From the NCBI RefSeq assembly GCF_016808335.1, contig NC_053150.1:49634848-49698847 (forward strand): a stretch of DNA of 64,000 bases, read 5' to 3'. The stretch is from Panicum virgatum (lineage: Eukaryota; Streptophyta; Magnoliopsida; Poales; Poaceae). Shown here piece by piece: positions 29,860 through 40,004 of the stretch (its first letter is position 1; each line of letters opens with the position of its first letter). Made by a program: the position numbers and the translations under genes. The notes under the pieces are model-generated. The model worked only from the letters and a program-made list of their open reading frames with translations, ran no database searches and was not told where the DNA came from.

Positions 29860-30762
29860 ATGTGTGATTTTTTTGGTGAATTTAGACGACATTTTTGCCG
29901 TGGTTTGCACGGGTTTTCACGAAGTTCTGGTTTCCACCAGATATGTTCCCAAAGAAAAATAATATGAAATTTGACAAAATGAGTGTGCAGGTACTTGAAT
30001 CTTTGATCCAATTATTCTTTTACGCAAAAATAAAGGCGTGTCAGAAATTCACTCTGTTCAGCTAGCTTGTCAGCCAGTAATGTTTTTCTCTCACACTAAA
30101 TCAGCATCAGTCATCAGCCAGACAGTAGCACTTTTCTTTTACAACAAATCAGCACCAGCTACCAGCCACAGCCAGCCGAACAAAACGATTGAATCTTGGA
30201 TCTAATTATTCTTTTATGCAAAACAAAGGCGGTAAGAAATTGATAGCACGGTACTCAAATTTTGGATCTATAATTCTTTTGGTGGGTTGTCGGTTGGAAG
30301 TATTCAAACCTCAAAAATGAAGGGTGTAGTGCGTTCTGGAATCTAGTAATTCTGAAAATCTGAAGACTCAAAAAGATTCGTATATATGCTATTCAAATCT
30401 TGGTTATGATGTTTTCATATGGAATGCTCTTACGTCCGCTTTAGAGTCGATCAAAAAAATCAGAACATTTGGAACGAAGGGGCAAGTTGCACAGGACAAA
30501 GAATCCAGTGGCATAAAAGCAGAAACCCCATTCGCACTCCATCAAGACTTGGATGACCGGCAGTTTCATTCGTGATATAGATAGAGCTTGAAATCGAGGA
30601 TATTACTCCTACACATTGGTAGGTTTCCGACTAATGCATTAGAAACGATCGAGAAAAGTTTGCAACAATGTGAAAACTTGTGACATCACTCCCTCTGGCT
30701 ATCTGTCAATTAGATTCAACGTGAACTAATACTGACTACCCAAAGATTCGCGACCGCTTGCA
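29860..30762. other. Spacer with a small MITE at 30055-30182
   Basis: No gene. 30055-30182 is a 128 bp element with inverted ends TGTTCAGCTAGCTTGTCAG and TGTTCGGCTGGCTGTGG (read inward), a frequent grass MITE; copy at 60477-60603. The remainder is low-copy AT-rich DNA up to the stop codon of the RIO1-like gene. Confidence 0.6.
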
Positions 30763-33700
30763 CTATGCTTTCGCCATTTTCTTGCTCCTCTTTTTCTTAG
30801 CCTGTGATTTCTTGGTCTTGCGAGCTTCCCTCTTCTCTTCCTTCACTTTCTTTTTGTGTTCCTTCCTAGCAGCTTTTCTTTCCTCAGGTCCTAGCTTGAG
30901 ATGAGTCTGATGCCATGAACCATCTCTTTCATCAGGTCCCAGCTTGGGATCAGCCTCATGCCATGAACCATCTTCATCATAAGTGGAGACGAATTCACTA
31001 TCATCTTCCCCCACTTCCGTGTTGTCCTCCAATGAGCAGTAGTTTTGCAGATCCAAGGTTGCTTCCGCTGTATTTTGTGGTAATTGATCTTGATGCTTTT
31101 CATTGTCCACATTTTTAGTCCGCACAAATCCTAATAGTGGCTGACCATAAAACTTATATGCTGGTGGCTCGTAACCAGAGGATGAACGCTGCATCATTGA
31201 CATGTTGACAATATCTGCCTCACATTGCTTCATGCAATCCAACATCTATGCAAAGAAATCAAGTGCATTAGTTGTACATTAGTAGAAACATTAGAAGGAA
31301 GAAATAAGATAGCTGCAAACTATTGTGCGACATCTGAAAGAGATCGCATTATGTGCCACCACATAGTGCGATTGTGCTTTATCGGAAGGATCTGCTACTT
31401 GAGATGTTAATAATTGCAGCAAAATTCATGGCATAGCTGCTTGCCTGCACCATGACTGTGGGAGTGATTTCATAATCGTTTGGAACTATACCTCCATTCT
31501 CCAAAATCTTTTGCTGAATCTGTGATTGAAAACAATAATGTTAAACAATTAGATTTCTGTCAAGTCATGCAGCACGGGAACTTCAAAAAGTGATGGTTAT
31601 TATGAAAGATTGACATGTATTGTCTTATACTCAAACATACAAGATACCTTTTCGAGGTAAGCATCAACATCTTCATCAGCAATATTTTGGTTAACAACAA
31701 AATTAAATAAATCCATTACTGGCATGACCGCAACACCTCGTGTTTTAAAAAAATCACCGCGCGCAATGTTGAACATGTCAATCACAGCAACATACGAGTA
31801 TACATGTGGTGATCAATTTAACTACCACTTACATAAATGTGCAGGCAATCTTCCTTCAAAAAGTCCAATGCTGAAGGATGATCAAGATCAACAGATTGTG
31901 AAACATCAATAATATACAAGTGGCTCTGAACAATAGGCAAAAAGGAGTATGGAGATACGGATCGGTTGACATTAAAATGATGATTGAAAAAAAATATAAT
32001 AAGTGTTTAATTACCTCGAAATAAAGAATGTTGTACTCACTCAAATCGCCATGGACTTGTTTGCACTTTTGGTAAAGAGTTCGCATTATTGTAACTATCT
32101 AAAAAAAAGGTGTCGGGAGTAATACGGGGAAGCTGAAAATAATACACATACACTGAAATATAATAATGAGAACTTCTGTCTGTATTGACTGGTGATTCTT
32201 TTCACCCCAATTTAGTATAAGACAATGCTTAGAAAATATTTAACAGTAATACACATCAGCAACGGAACACAAGGAGATAGCTAATAGCATGCTGCCAAGG
32301 TTTTCTCAAAGATTTTGCATGACAACTAGTAAAAATTTACAATCTCATTATAATTAGGTTCAAACTATAATCCACACAAAACTTACATTTTACACAAACA
32401 ACGACAAAGAAGCCTTTGTCCCAAGCAAATTGTGGTGGGCTCAATGGCCATAAAAACAAGAATAACTACCTCATCTATTTTAATTTGTGTGCTCTACTTA
32501 ATATGCAAGTAACGGAACATATCAAAGCACAATATTGTTCACAATAACATCATCATTCCCAAATAACAAGCAATATTCAAGACCAATATTATGATCAATA
32601 TGGTAAGATGGATCAATACTTTAATGGTTCCGATTGTTACTCCTTTGAGGTATTTAACTAGCATTTAGCTCAAATTCCCTTGTGGCCTGGAGGTCTGGGT
32701 AAGGCTGTCTAGGAATTCCCTGCACATTGACAAGGTTAATATTGTTTATGCTAATATGTAGTAATAATAATAATAATACTCAACCAGGAATCAGGGAAAC
32801 AGAGATCTGCAACTAGCAGGTTAAGATGCATTCTTCATCTTCTATTAAACATGAAAATTTCATTGATTTTTTGCATAATGTTTCTAAGCAAGCAAATAGA
32901 AGACTATGTCTTAAGGTACCTCTTTCCCAGTAGAAAGAGGTAACTAGCAGTAGCGGGTCAAGGTGCATTCATATTCCATTGATTATTCTCACAATAATGT
33001 TTCTATAGGTAAGCAAATAAAAGACATTGTTACAATAGTATGCACTGTATCTTAAGTTACCTCTTTCTCTGTAGAAATGCAGCCATTTATGTTACTAAAA
33101 GTACCACGGTTTAACATCTTGAATAAAACCATGTGTGTTCTTGGGTCAATAGCCTGAACATAAACAAAAAACATTTAGTGTTTCAGAAAATTATTTCAGC
33201 ACAATATCCTTCATTAGACATAACCAAGCATCAAGAAGGCCACACTTAATAATTCTATAAGAGAAATAAAATTCTGCATCCCGGTTGCACGTGTATAGCA
33301 GGCAACAAATAGTAAAAAGTTAGATTTGATCGTAACTATACAACAGTGAATAAACAAAGATCACTCCAGCAGAGAAATTTGTCAAACTTCGCCTTTCTGT
33401 ACGATTCTTTTGACTCTTAGTGCCATCTGAGACACGTACATAATCTTAAATGGAGCAGATTTTCAGAATGTTGCCATGGAAGGTAGTACATGATGAGTTC
33501 AGATGAGCTGATACAAATTATTATTTTGTATAGCGTACGTCCAAGGGAAACAAGAAACAACATACTGGTATAATAAATTTCAATTTCTAGCATAGATGTA
33601 TAAGCGATAAAGGAACCATGCAGTACCAACTTAACATGAAAACGAGCTAGGTTGAGTATAGATAAATGATACAGCCGGATTATGCAAGTGCAAGTGGAAC

Positions 33701-34520
33701 AACTTAAATTCCGAGAGGCACAGGACAAAACAAACATTACCCAAACGAGAAACATTTACAAACCTGTTTCCACTGTAGCACGATCGGCCTTCTCAGTGTT
33801 CCGTATCTTCCTAATTGCTGTGTCTCTTATGCTATCCCTGATTGTAGTGGTGACTGAATTTGACATCCCCACGTTCATCCTGCCTTCCCACTTCCTGAAT
33901 CATTCCAAACACATCACGAGAAACATTCAACACGGACTACAGCAACACTGCAATGCACCCTCCCATAACATCAAGTGCTCTATTATGTTTCCTAGAACAA
34001 TGTTCTTTTTTTTTGCGAAACTATAACCATATTATATTAGACATGCACATGCTCCAAAATGATACATGTATCGAATCTAAACTAGGAACTGATAGGTTAT
34101 CATGTCACGCTACGATATTTCAGTAGACGCAGCTTCTAGGCTTCTAGCCCTCTCACATGTAAATGACCTGCTTTCTCATTCACAAGTACAACACGACAAA
34201 CTCCGAATTGAGTTGAAGCTCCAGACCTCCAAGGCGGTAGCACGAATGTGCGAGGCCAGCTTCTGGGTGGCACGGTTGGAGAGCGGCTGGAGTGGCCAGT
34301 GCGCGGGAGAGCACTCCGCCGTGAGCGTTCGGCCGGCGCGCCGGGGCCCCGCCTCCGGAGGCCGAGAATGCACCGGCACAGGAGGCCCCGGCCGAGCCGT
34401 CGGGGCCCTCGACTGCGTCAAGCCAATCGAGGGCATCGCCGACCTCGGTGTCCAAGGCGTGTCCAGGTCGGAGTCGGACCACTTCTCCTCACCGTCGGAC
34501 TTCACGTGGGCCATTGGCAT
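30763..34520 (-). pseudogene. RIO1-type protein kinase gene without the ATP-binding exons, unit 1
   Basis: RIO1 is an atypical kinase/ATPase in late 40S ribosome maturation. Exons seen on the minus strand: 34520-34227 (SDSDLDT, GDALDWLDAVEG, RRPNAHGG, LSNRATQKLASHIRA), 33890-33764 (WEGRMNVGMSNSVTTTIRD), 33153-33061 (AIDPRTHMVLFKMLNRG, GCIST.KE), 32098-32015 (MRTLYQKCKQVHGDLSEYNILYFE, catalytic loop), 31925-31833 (HLYIIDVSQSVDLDHPSALDFL, metal-binding IDVSQ), about 31766-31648 (FFKTRGVAVMPV), 31519-31445, and 31245-30763 (acidic, then Lys/Arg-rich tail ending KKMAKA). Between 33061 and 32098 there is no exon for the segment with the ATP-anchoring Lys and the RHGYC...KTWAEKE region, roughly 115 residues. 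Exon 1 has frame changes, and exon 2 has an extra A before its donor. Very probably a pseudogene, or it encodes a non-kinase fragment. Confidence 0.85.
32811..33080. repeat. 131 bp intronic tandem duplication that includes an exon end
   Basis: 32811-32941 and 32942-33080 are tandem copies. The second contains the end of RIO1 exon 3 (minus strand ...ST E KE then GTAAC); the first carries a relic of the same exon end reading STGKE, the usual RIO1 form, followed by GTACC. It lies where the missing kinase exons should begin. Confidence 0.65.
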
Positions 34521-36320
34521 AGAGCTAGAGGGCCGGGAAGCGGTGAGCTGCGTGGCCTATCGGCGAGGGAAGACGTCGGCGGAAGTAAGGCCGGCGTGAC
34601 GTCGCCGGTGGTGACTGGTGAGGCAGGGGAAACCCTAGAATCTCGTGAGTACTTATTTCTTTTGGGCCGCAATCTCCTGTAGGTAGAATGTAGGCCCAAT
34701 ATCTTGAAAGTATCTAATGCCCGTTCAGAATAAAAGTATCTAAGGCCCAATTTCCGCCAGGCTGGATTTGTCCTTGGGCCGGGCCTATTTTTAGTCCTCT
34801 GGGGATTGATTGATCATCATCTTTTTCTATACTATAAAGATCGAAAATAATTGAAAACATTTCTCACTCATATTGGGTCCACCGTACCCCTCACGCCGGA
34901 CCCACCTGTCAGGGCCGAGGGAGGGTGTGGAGACCCATAAAAACCGCGAGTTAGGGGATGATTCTGTTCAAAACTAATTGTTTTTTCGCACCGATTCCAC
35001 ATGTACCCGCCGTGCCGCACGCCCCGAGGGCCTCCTCCCCGTCCTGGCGCTCATAACGGAAAAGGATCGAAAATATCGAACTTTTCTGAAACAGGTGAAA
35101 GACTTTCTAATCAGAAGAACCGGAAGGTCATGTCACCTTGGGTTGGAAGAGGTCCCGGCGCGGTGCGCTTCTCCGCTTTGCTCCCCCCCCCCCCCCCCCC
35201 GTCGGTTGCAAGCAAGCAGCGATCGAAAACCAGAACCAACCCTACCCCTAGAAATCGAGAGGGAGAGAATCTTTTTTATCTTTTGTGTGGGTTTTTTTTC
35301 TTCGTGGGAGGGTTCATATTCAGGTGGTGCGCGGTGTGTGCGGCTGGATACATGCCGCTGAGCTGGCCGGGTCCGGCAGGTGGGGGCCGCCTGCAGGCCA
35401 GCGCGGCTGCTGGGCTCACCGCGCCCGTGCGCTCACCGCCCTCAACAGTCAACAGCCACTGCAGGTGGGGTCCTTGCGGTTGGGGGCCGCGGGTGAGGAA
35501 CGTCCGGCGGCGTCGTCAAAATACCGAATTAACCCTTGGACGCGACAGGTTGCGGATGTTGGGGGCGGGGCGGCGGTTTGCAGCGACAACCCCTGAACGA
35601 CCTGAATATCGAAACTATTTTACATTCCCCCCCCCAAAAAAACAAACTATTTTACATGGTTTATGAATTTTATTTTGTTGGTAGCGCCAGTGCCCCCTCC
35701 TTTTTCCACCGCAAGCAACCTTTTTTTTTTCTTTTCTTTTGGATCCCAATATAAGCATATCTCTCAATGGTGCCAATGTTTCTACATATCTTTTGGGGAT
35801 ATATGATGTGTCAAGCTCAATCGTCGCCATTACATTAGGTCGGCAGTGCATGTTCTTAGGATCTTTATGATACTATGGCAGTGCTTATGGAATTGCATCA
35901 GTTTTCTGTCTTCTTTAAATTTGGGGTAGGGATGACTCAACGTTTTGGAGAGAAAGATGCAGTAGCACTATAATGAGCATGAGGAAAAAGATCTAAATTC
36001 CTTTTTGTATCATGACGGGCTTCTATGGCCATTGCGATCCGTATGTTATCATGCTATGGGCCTATTGTGAAACAGACCTCCAGAGTCCAGAAGGACCGGC
36101 AGTTGTGAATGACGTTGTAAGTTAATAGTGTATTATTTATGTTTCTAAAATAAGCATAGAAATTTATGAATATCAAATTATGATAGAAAGATAGTCTAAG
36201 ATTTTTTGAAAATACGTGCGACGTACATTTTACTAGTGCGGAGGAAGGAATCATCCATCTTCCTTCCGGCACATTCCACGGCACCGAGCTCCGAGCTCGG
36301 ACCAGACCACACCGGCTTCC
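34521..36320. promoter_or_regulatory. Head-to-head promoter region of RIO1-like and YrdC-like genes, split by a Helitron
   Basis: The RIO1-like start (34520, minus) and the YrdC-like start (36321, plus) face each other. Without the 1417 bp Helitron the start codons would be about 383 bp apart, compact enough for a shared bidirectional promoter. GGCCCA elements (site II-like TGGGCC/AGGCCCA) occur near 34662, 34694, 34751 and 34778, typical of promoters of ribosome and organelle biogenesis genes. No clear TATA box next to either start. Confidence 0.5.
34820..36236 (+). mobile_element. Non-autonomous Helitron
   Basis: 1417 bp. 5' end A|TCTTTTTCTATACTATAAAG at 34820 matches the grass Helitron start. 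3' end: TACGTGCGACGTA hairpin (36213-36225), seven bases, CTAG at 36233-36236, then T. Insertion between A and T is as expected. It has no Rep/helicase ORF. The interior includes an 18-base C run at 35183-35200 and open frames up to 36 codons past 200 residues, with no similarity I recognise; captured gene pieces are possible. It ends 84 bp before the YrdC start codon. Confidence 0.75.
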
Positions 36321-39210
36321 ATGGCCGCTGCTGACCTCGCCACCACGGCCTCCTTCTCGCGGGTCTCCTTCCGCGGCGCGGTCCGCCCCTCCCCGTTCCG
36401 GCTCCCCTTATCGCGGGCCCATCCGCCCGGTCGCCTCCGCGTCTCCTCCACCGTCGTCGCTCTCCACAAGCGCAACCCCAAGCGGCTCAAGTACGCCGCC
36501 GAGCGCCAGTTCAAGGTACTTTCTGCCTCCAGCGCCTCCTCCTCTTTCTTTTCCCAGTCCCACGGAACCACGCTCGCCTTTCGCGGGCTTTCTGCCTTTC
36601 TGGAGCTGACTGCTATGCGCGACACGAAGAGAGAGGACACCGGGATGCTGCGGGTGAAGGTGGAGCCCTCCGGCGAGGACTTCTGGAAGCTGGACCCGGT
36701 TATCGACCTCATCAATCGCGGCGCCTTCGGGGTGATCCCTACTGACACCGTGTACGCTCTTCCGCTTCACTTGGCCGTTTTTTTTTAGTTTCGTATGAAG
36801 AATCACACATACCTACCGAATTTATGTAATAGTGGCACTGTAGCAGCAGCAGCAATGTCAACATTTGCAAATAATTTCTATGCGCATGCTTTGTTGCATG
36901 TTCTTTGTTTTGGGGTAGCTTTAGTTTCACTGAATTAGAGTCTAGGAAAAATAGCACGGTGAGATTGATGACCTGCATATGTGCATAAGTGCATTTATCC
37001 TATTTGATTGTGTGGGTTCTGTTGACCATATTCTAGTTTTTTTTCCTTTTCTATTTGATCTATGCTCTGTTGGACACAAATAACATGGAGTGATACTTTT
37101 GACAGCTACTCCATCGTCTGTGATCTGAGTAACAATGAATCTATTGAGCGCCTTCGCAGGTAAATTCATTTCTTTGACCAGTTTGGTAGTATGAGTGATC
37201 AAATCCAATCTTTTCTCACTCTCTTAGACATGAAGCAAGGCATTTCATCTCTAACTGCTATTATATGCTTGTTCTCAATGCAGAGTGAAAGGCATTGGAG
37301 ACTCAAAGGCATGAATATCACAGCTACGAAATCAATTTGAGTCAAGATTTTTCTGCAACGAAATATTACTTGCAGAGTGTAGTTTCCCGTCTGCATATGC
37401 ACCGTGTTCTTATACAAATTCTGAATTATGCAGCCTCTCAGCATCCTGTGTCGCTCATTACGTGATATCGATACCTACACAACAGGATTTCCTCGAGGTA
37501 CCAACCAAGGGCAAGCTAACATTTTCCGTGCTGTCAAGCGTGTAATACCTGGGCCTGTAAGGATATGTTCTTATTCACCTTGTACTGCATTTTGTACTTG
37601 ATTACTACACAAGTAACTTGGTTATTTTAATCATCTGCAGTACACCTTTATTTTACCTGCAACCAAGCAATTTCCCAAACAATGCATTAGGCATGGTTCT
37701 TCCACAAGGTATGCAAAAAGGAGACAGGTTGGCGTCCGAATTCCAGATGATCCCATCTGCCAGGCAATATTGCAAAATTTGGATGAACCTTTGATCTGCA
37801 CAAGGTTTGTATTATAACTCAAGTCTTCTCTTACTTTTGCTTCCTGTTCCCACCTGTGGTCTAGTGGGATTATGGTGTATAAGATCATAGGATCTGGAAC
37901 TGAAAATGCAACAAAGTAGTATGTCTGCCATATTGCTGGATGTCCCGTTAGAAGGAAGTAATTTATGCTTTGCTTGCTTGTATGAGCATTCTCAATACTT
38001 CTTACTTCACTATGTATGCCACATGGCTCTCTGTCTCTCCATATTGTGGTTAACTACATTAAGAAAAGAAGAAAGTATTTTACTTGAAATTATAGAACAA
38101 TTTCCGTGCTGTTCATCATTGATTTTGTTAGTATTTATAATAATCATATGTTCCCTTAGTATTTGTGAGGAAGTGGTTATTATATATAAAATAATTGGTA
38201 TCATGGTGCCATCTTGTTGTTCCCAAGTTCTATAATCATTCTTCATTTCCTTCATTTATAGTGTCAAATATCTATCAGAGGATGAATGGATACTTGATCC
38301 AGTAATCATTGCCGATCTCTATGAGCCACTGGTATCTTCTTCAGTCTTAACGTTATACATGAAACTCTGTATTCTAATTGTTGGTACCACCATCATAGTT
38401 TCGCTTCTCTTAGGGCAAGTTAGCTTGTATCTGAATCGTTGTTATCTACAATTCTCTTATATGATGTACAAGAATTGGTGATTGGTTAGAGATTATTGCT
38501 GAAAAAAGTTTCCATCTGTCTCCTCTTTCCATCAGTTTCCATACCATGAATTATATTTATAAACAATTGCTTGCCTGGAGATACCAGCCACTCAGTCATA
38601 TGAGTGTATTCTAGAAAAAAATTCTATTTCCAGTAACTGTAGCTGCAAATAAATGTGTATTGAAGTAGTTTTCTTTAAAACATGCATAAAATGGTAACAG
38701 ATCACTGCAAGCGGCTAGTTAAACCATTGTTGAACGGTTTGATGTCCAGTTGTATCCCAAATCGTGCATGGACAAAAGCAGGTCCGGAAGATGCCTTGGC
38801 AAGCATTATATGCTTCAATGTTTCAAATTTTCAGGGCCTTGATTTCATTGTTGATGGTGGTCCTAGAATTGCTGATCCTTCTACTGTGGTAGATATGACA
38901 GGAACAAACCCTACTGTAATTCGTCAGGGAAAGGTAGACATTTTATACCTTCGCCTTTTGACTGTGCATTGTTTAACCCCTCTACTTATCTAGCATATTG
39001 AACCATATCATCCATAATGTGTGTCGTTCTGTTCTGTATTTGATTCTACCGCAGAGATCATGCCAATCAGTGTGATCCTGTGAACTCATTTCTGTGCATA
39101 CATTTGTTTGACGCATTTCCCTCATGATTTAGGGTCCAAAGCTGGATTGGATGGTAGCAGAAGATGAAGAAGAGGATGCACAATCAAAGTTTGCTTTTAA
39201 AGCGGTTTGA
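36321..39210 (+). CDS. YrdC/YciO-domain protein (threonylcarbamoyl-AMP synthase superfamily), probably plastid
   Basis: Nine exons that join in frame to 309 residues: 36321-36515, about 36630-36751, 37106-37159, 37284-37308, 37434-37556, 37641-37804, 38262-38331, 38835-38933, 39133-39210. The N-terminus is Ser/Arg-rich without acids, like a plastid transit peptide. YrdC fold motifs: GVIPTDTVY, SKPLSILCRSLRDI, GPYTFILPATK, VGVRIPDD, ICTS, LDFIVDGG, PSTVVDMTG and VIRQGKG. YrdC enzymes make threonylcarbamoyl-AMP from Thr, bicarbonate and ATP for tRNA t6A37; this sequence is closer in pattern to the plant YciO-like branch (as Arabidopsis At3g01920), whose activity is less certain. Intron 4 uses a GC donor (AAAG|GCATGA). 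The acceptor of exon 2 is the least certain: intron 1 has no stop in frame, and acceptors at 36557 or 36605 would add residues in frame. Confidence 0.88.
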
Positions 39211-39886
39211 AAATTTGCTTCGCCTCACCTAGTGTATGGGTTCGCAAATGCCCCAACCGAGGCAACATCTTTTGACTTCATAGGATGTGAGTAGTTAGTA
39301 TGAACTCGTACGGAACGGACAGTGTGCTGTAAATATGAAGGCGATGTAACTGCGAGATGGCAGAATTTACCCAGCAGCTACCTTTGCTGCAGAATTGGAG
39401 AGTTGGGTGCTGATTCTCTTTAACTTGATGCCATGTGCGCCTAGCGATGTTTCCATCCTAGAAGGGGTTTGATCTTTGCTTAAACATGCTAATCCATCCT
39501 TCGTCCTTGCTAAAACGCGCAAATTTGGGAGGCATAGCTTCACTCGTGAAGGAACGATGAAAATGGGCAGACGACTGGAAACCAGTGAAACAAGTTCCGG
39601 AAAATATTTAAAACTTTGCATATCTATATCCATAGATGTACTTTTGCTGCAGGAATGCACCCTTAAATTTATCATTCTTCGTATGAGTTAATCAAGAACC
39701 AGTTTAAACCTAAACTGAAAGGATCCCGTCGCAGTTGTCGTTGTGTCAACCCACGCATCCATCCGATCCGACCATCCCTGACAACCTTGGCTGACGCGGA
39801 GGTGGTTGCTTCGTTGCAGCGGCCACGAAACGATCACGCCATGGGCTAGAGCGCCTCTTATCCAAGTTCTCATCGTCAGTCATCAC
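39211..39886. other. 3' UTR and downstream flank of the YrdC-like gene
   Basis: Matches 21585-23750 of unit 1 apart from the LINE. GCTAATCCATCCT at 39488-39500 is the empty LINE target site. No gene. Ends at the copia insertion. Confidence 0.7.
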
Positions 39887-40004
39887 TAATTGATCTTATT
39901 CTATCTTTAGGACTTCTATCTTTAGGACTTCTATCTCTAGTAGGACTCGGTGTATTTTTTATTACAACTCATGCGCTACTATCTATTCTAACATCCCCCC
40001 TCAA

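Noticed and set aside
35001..35666. 221-codon frame inside the Helitron as a captured gene
   Set aside because: It crosses an 18-base C run, has no motif I recognise, and the frame is shared by overlapping alternatives. Kept only as a possibility.
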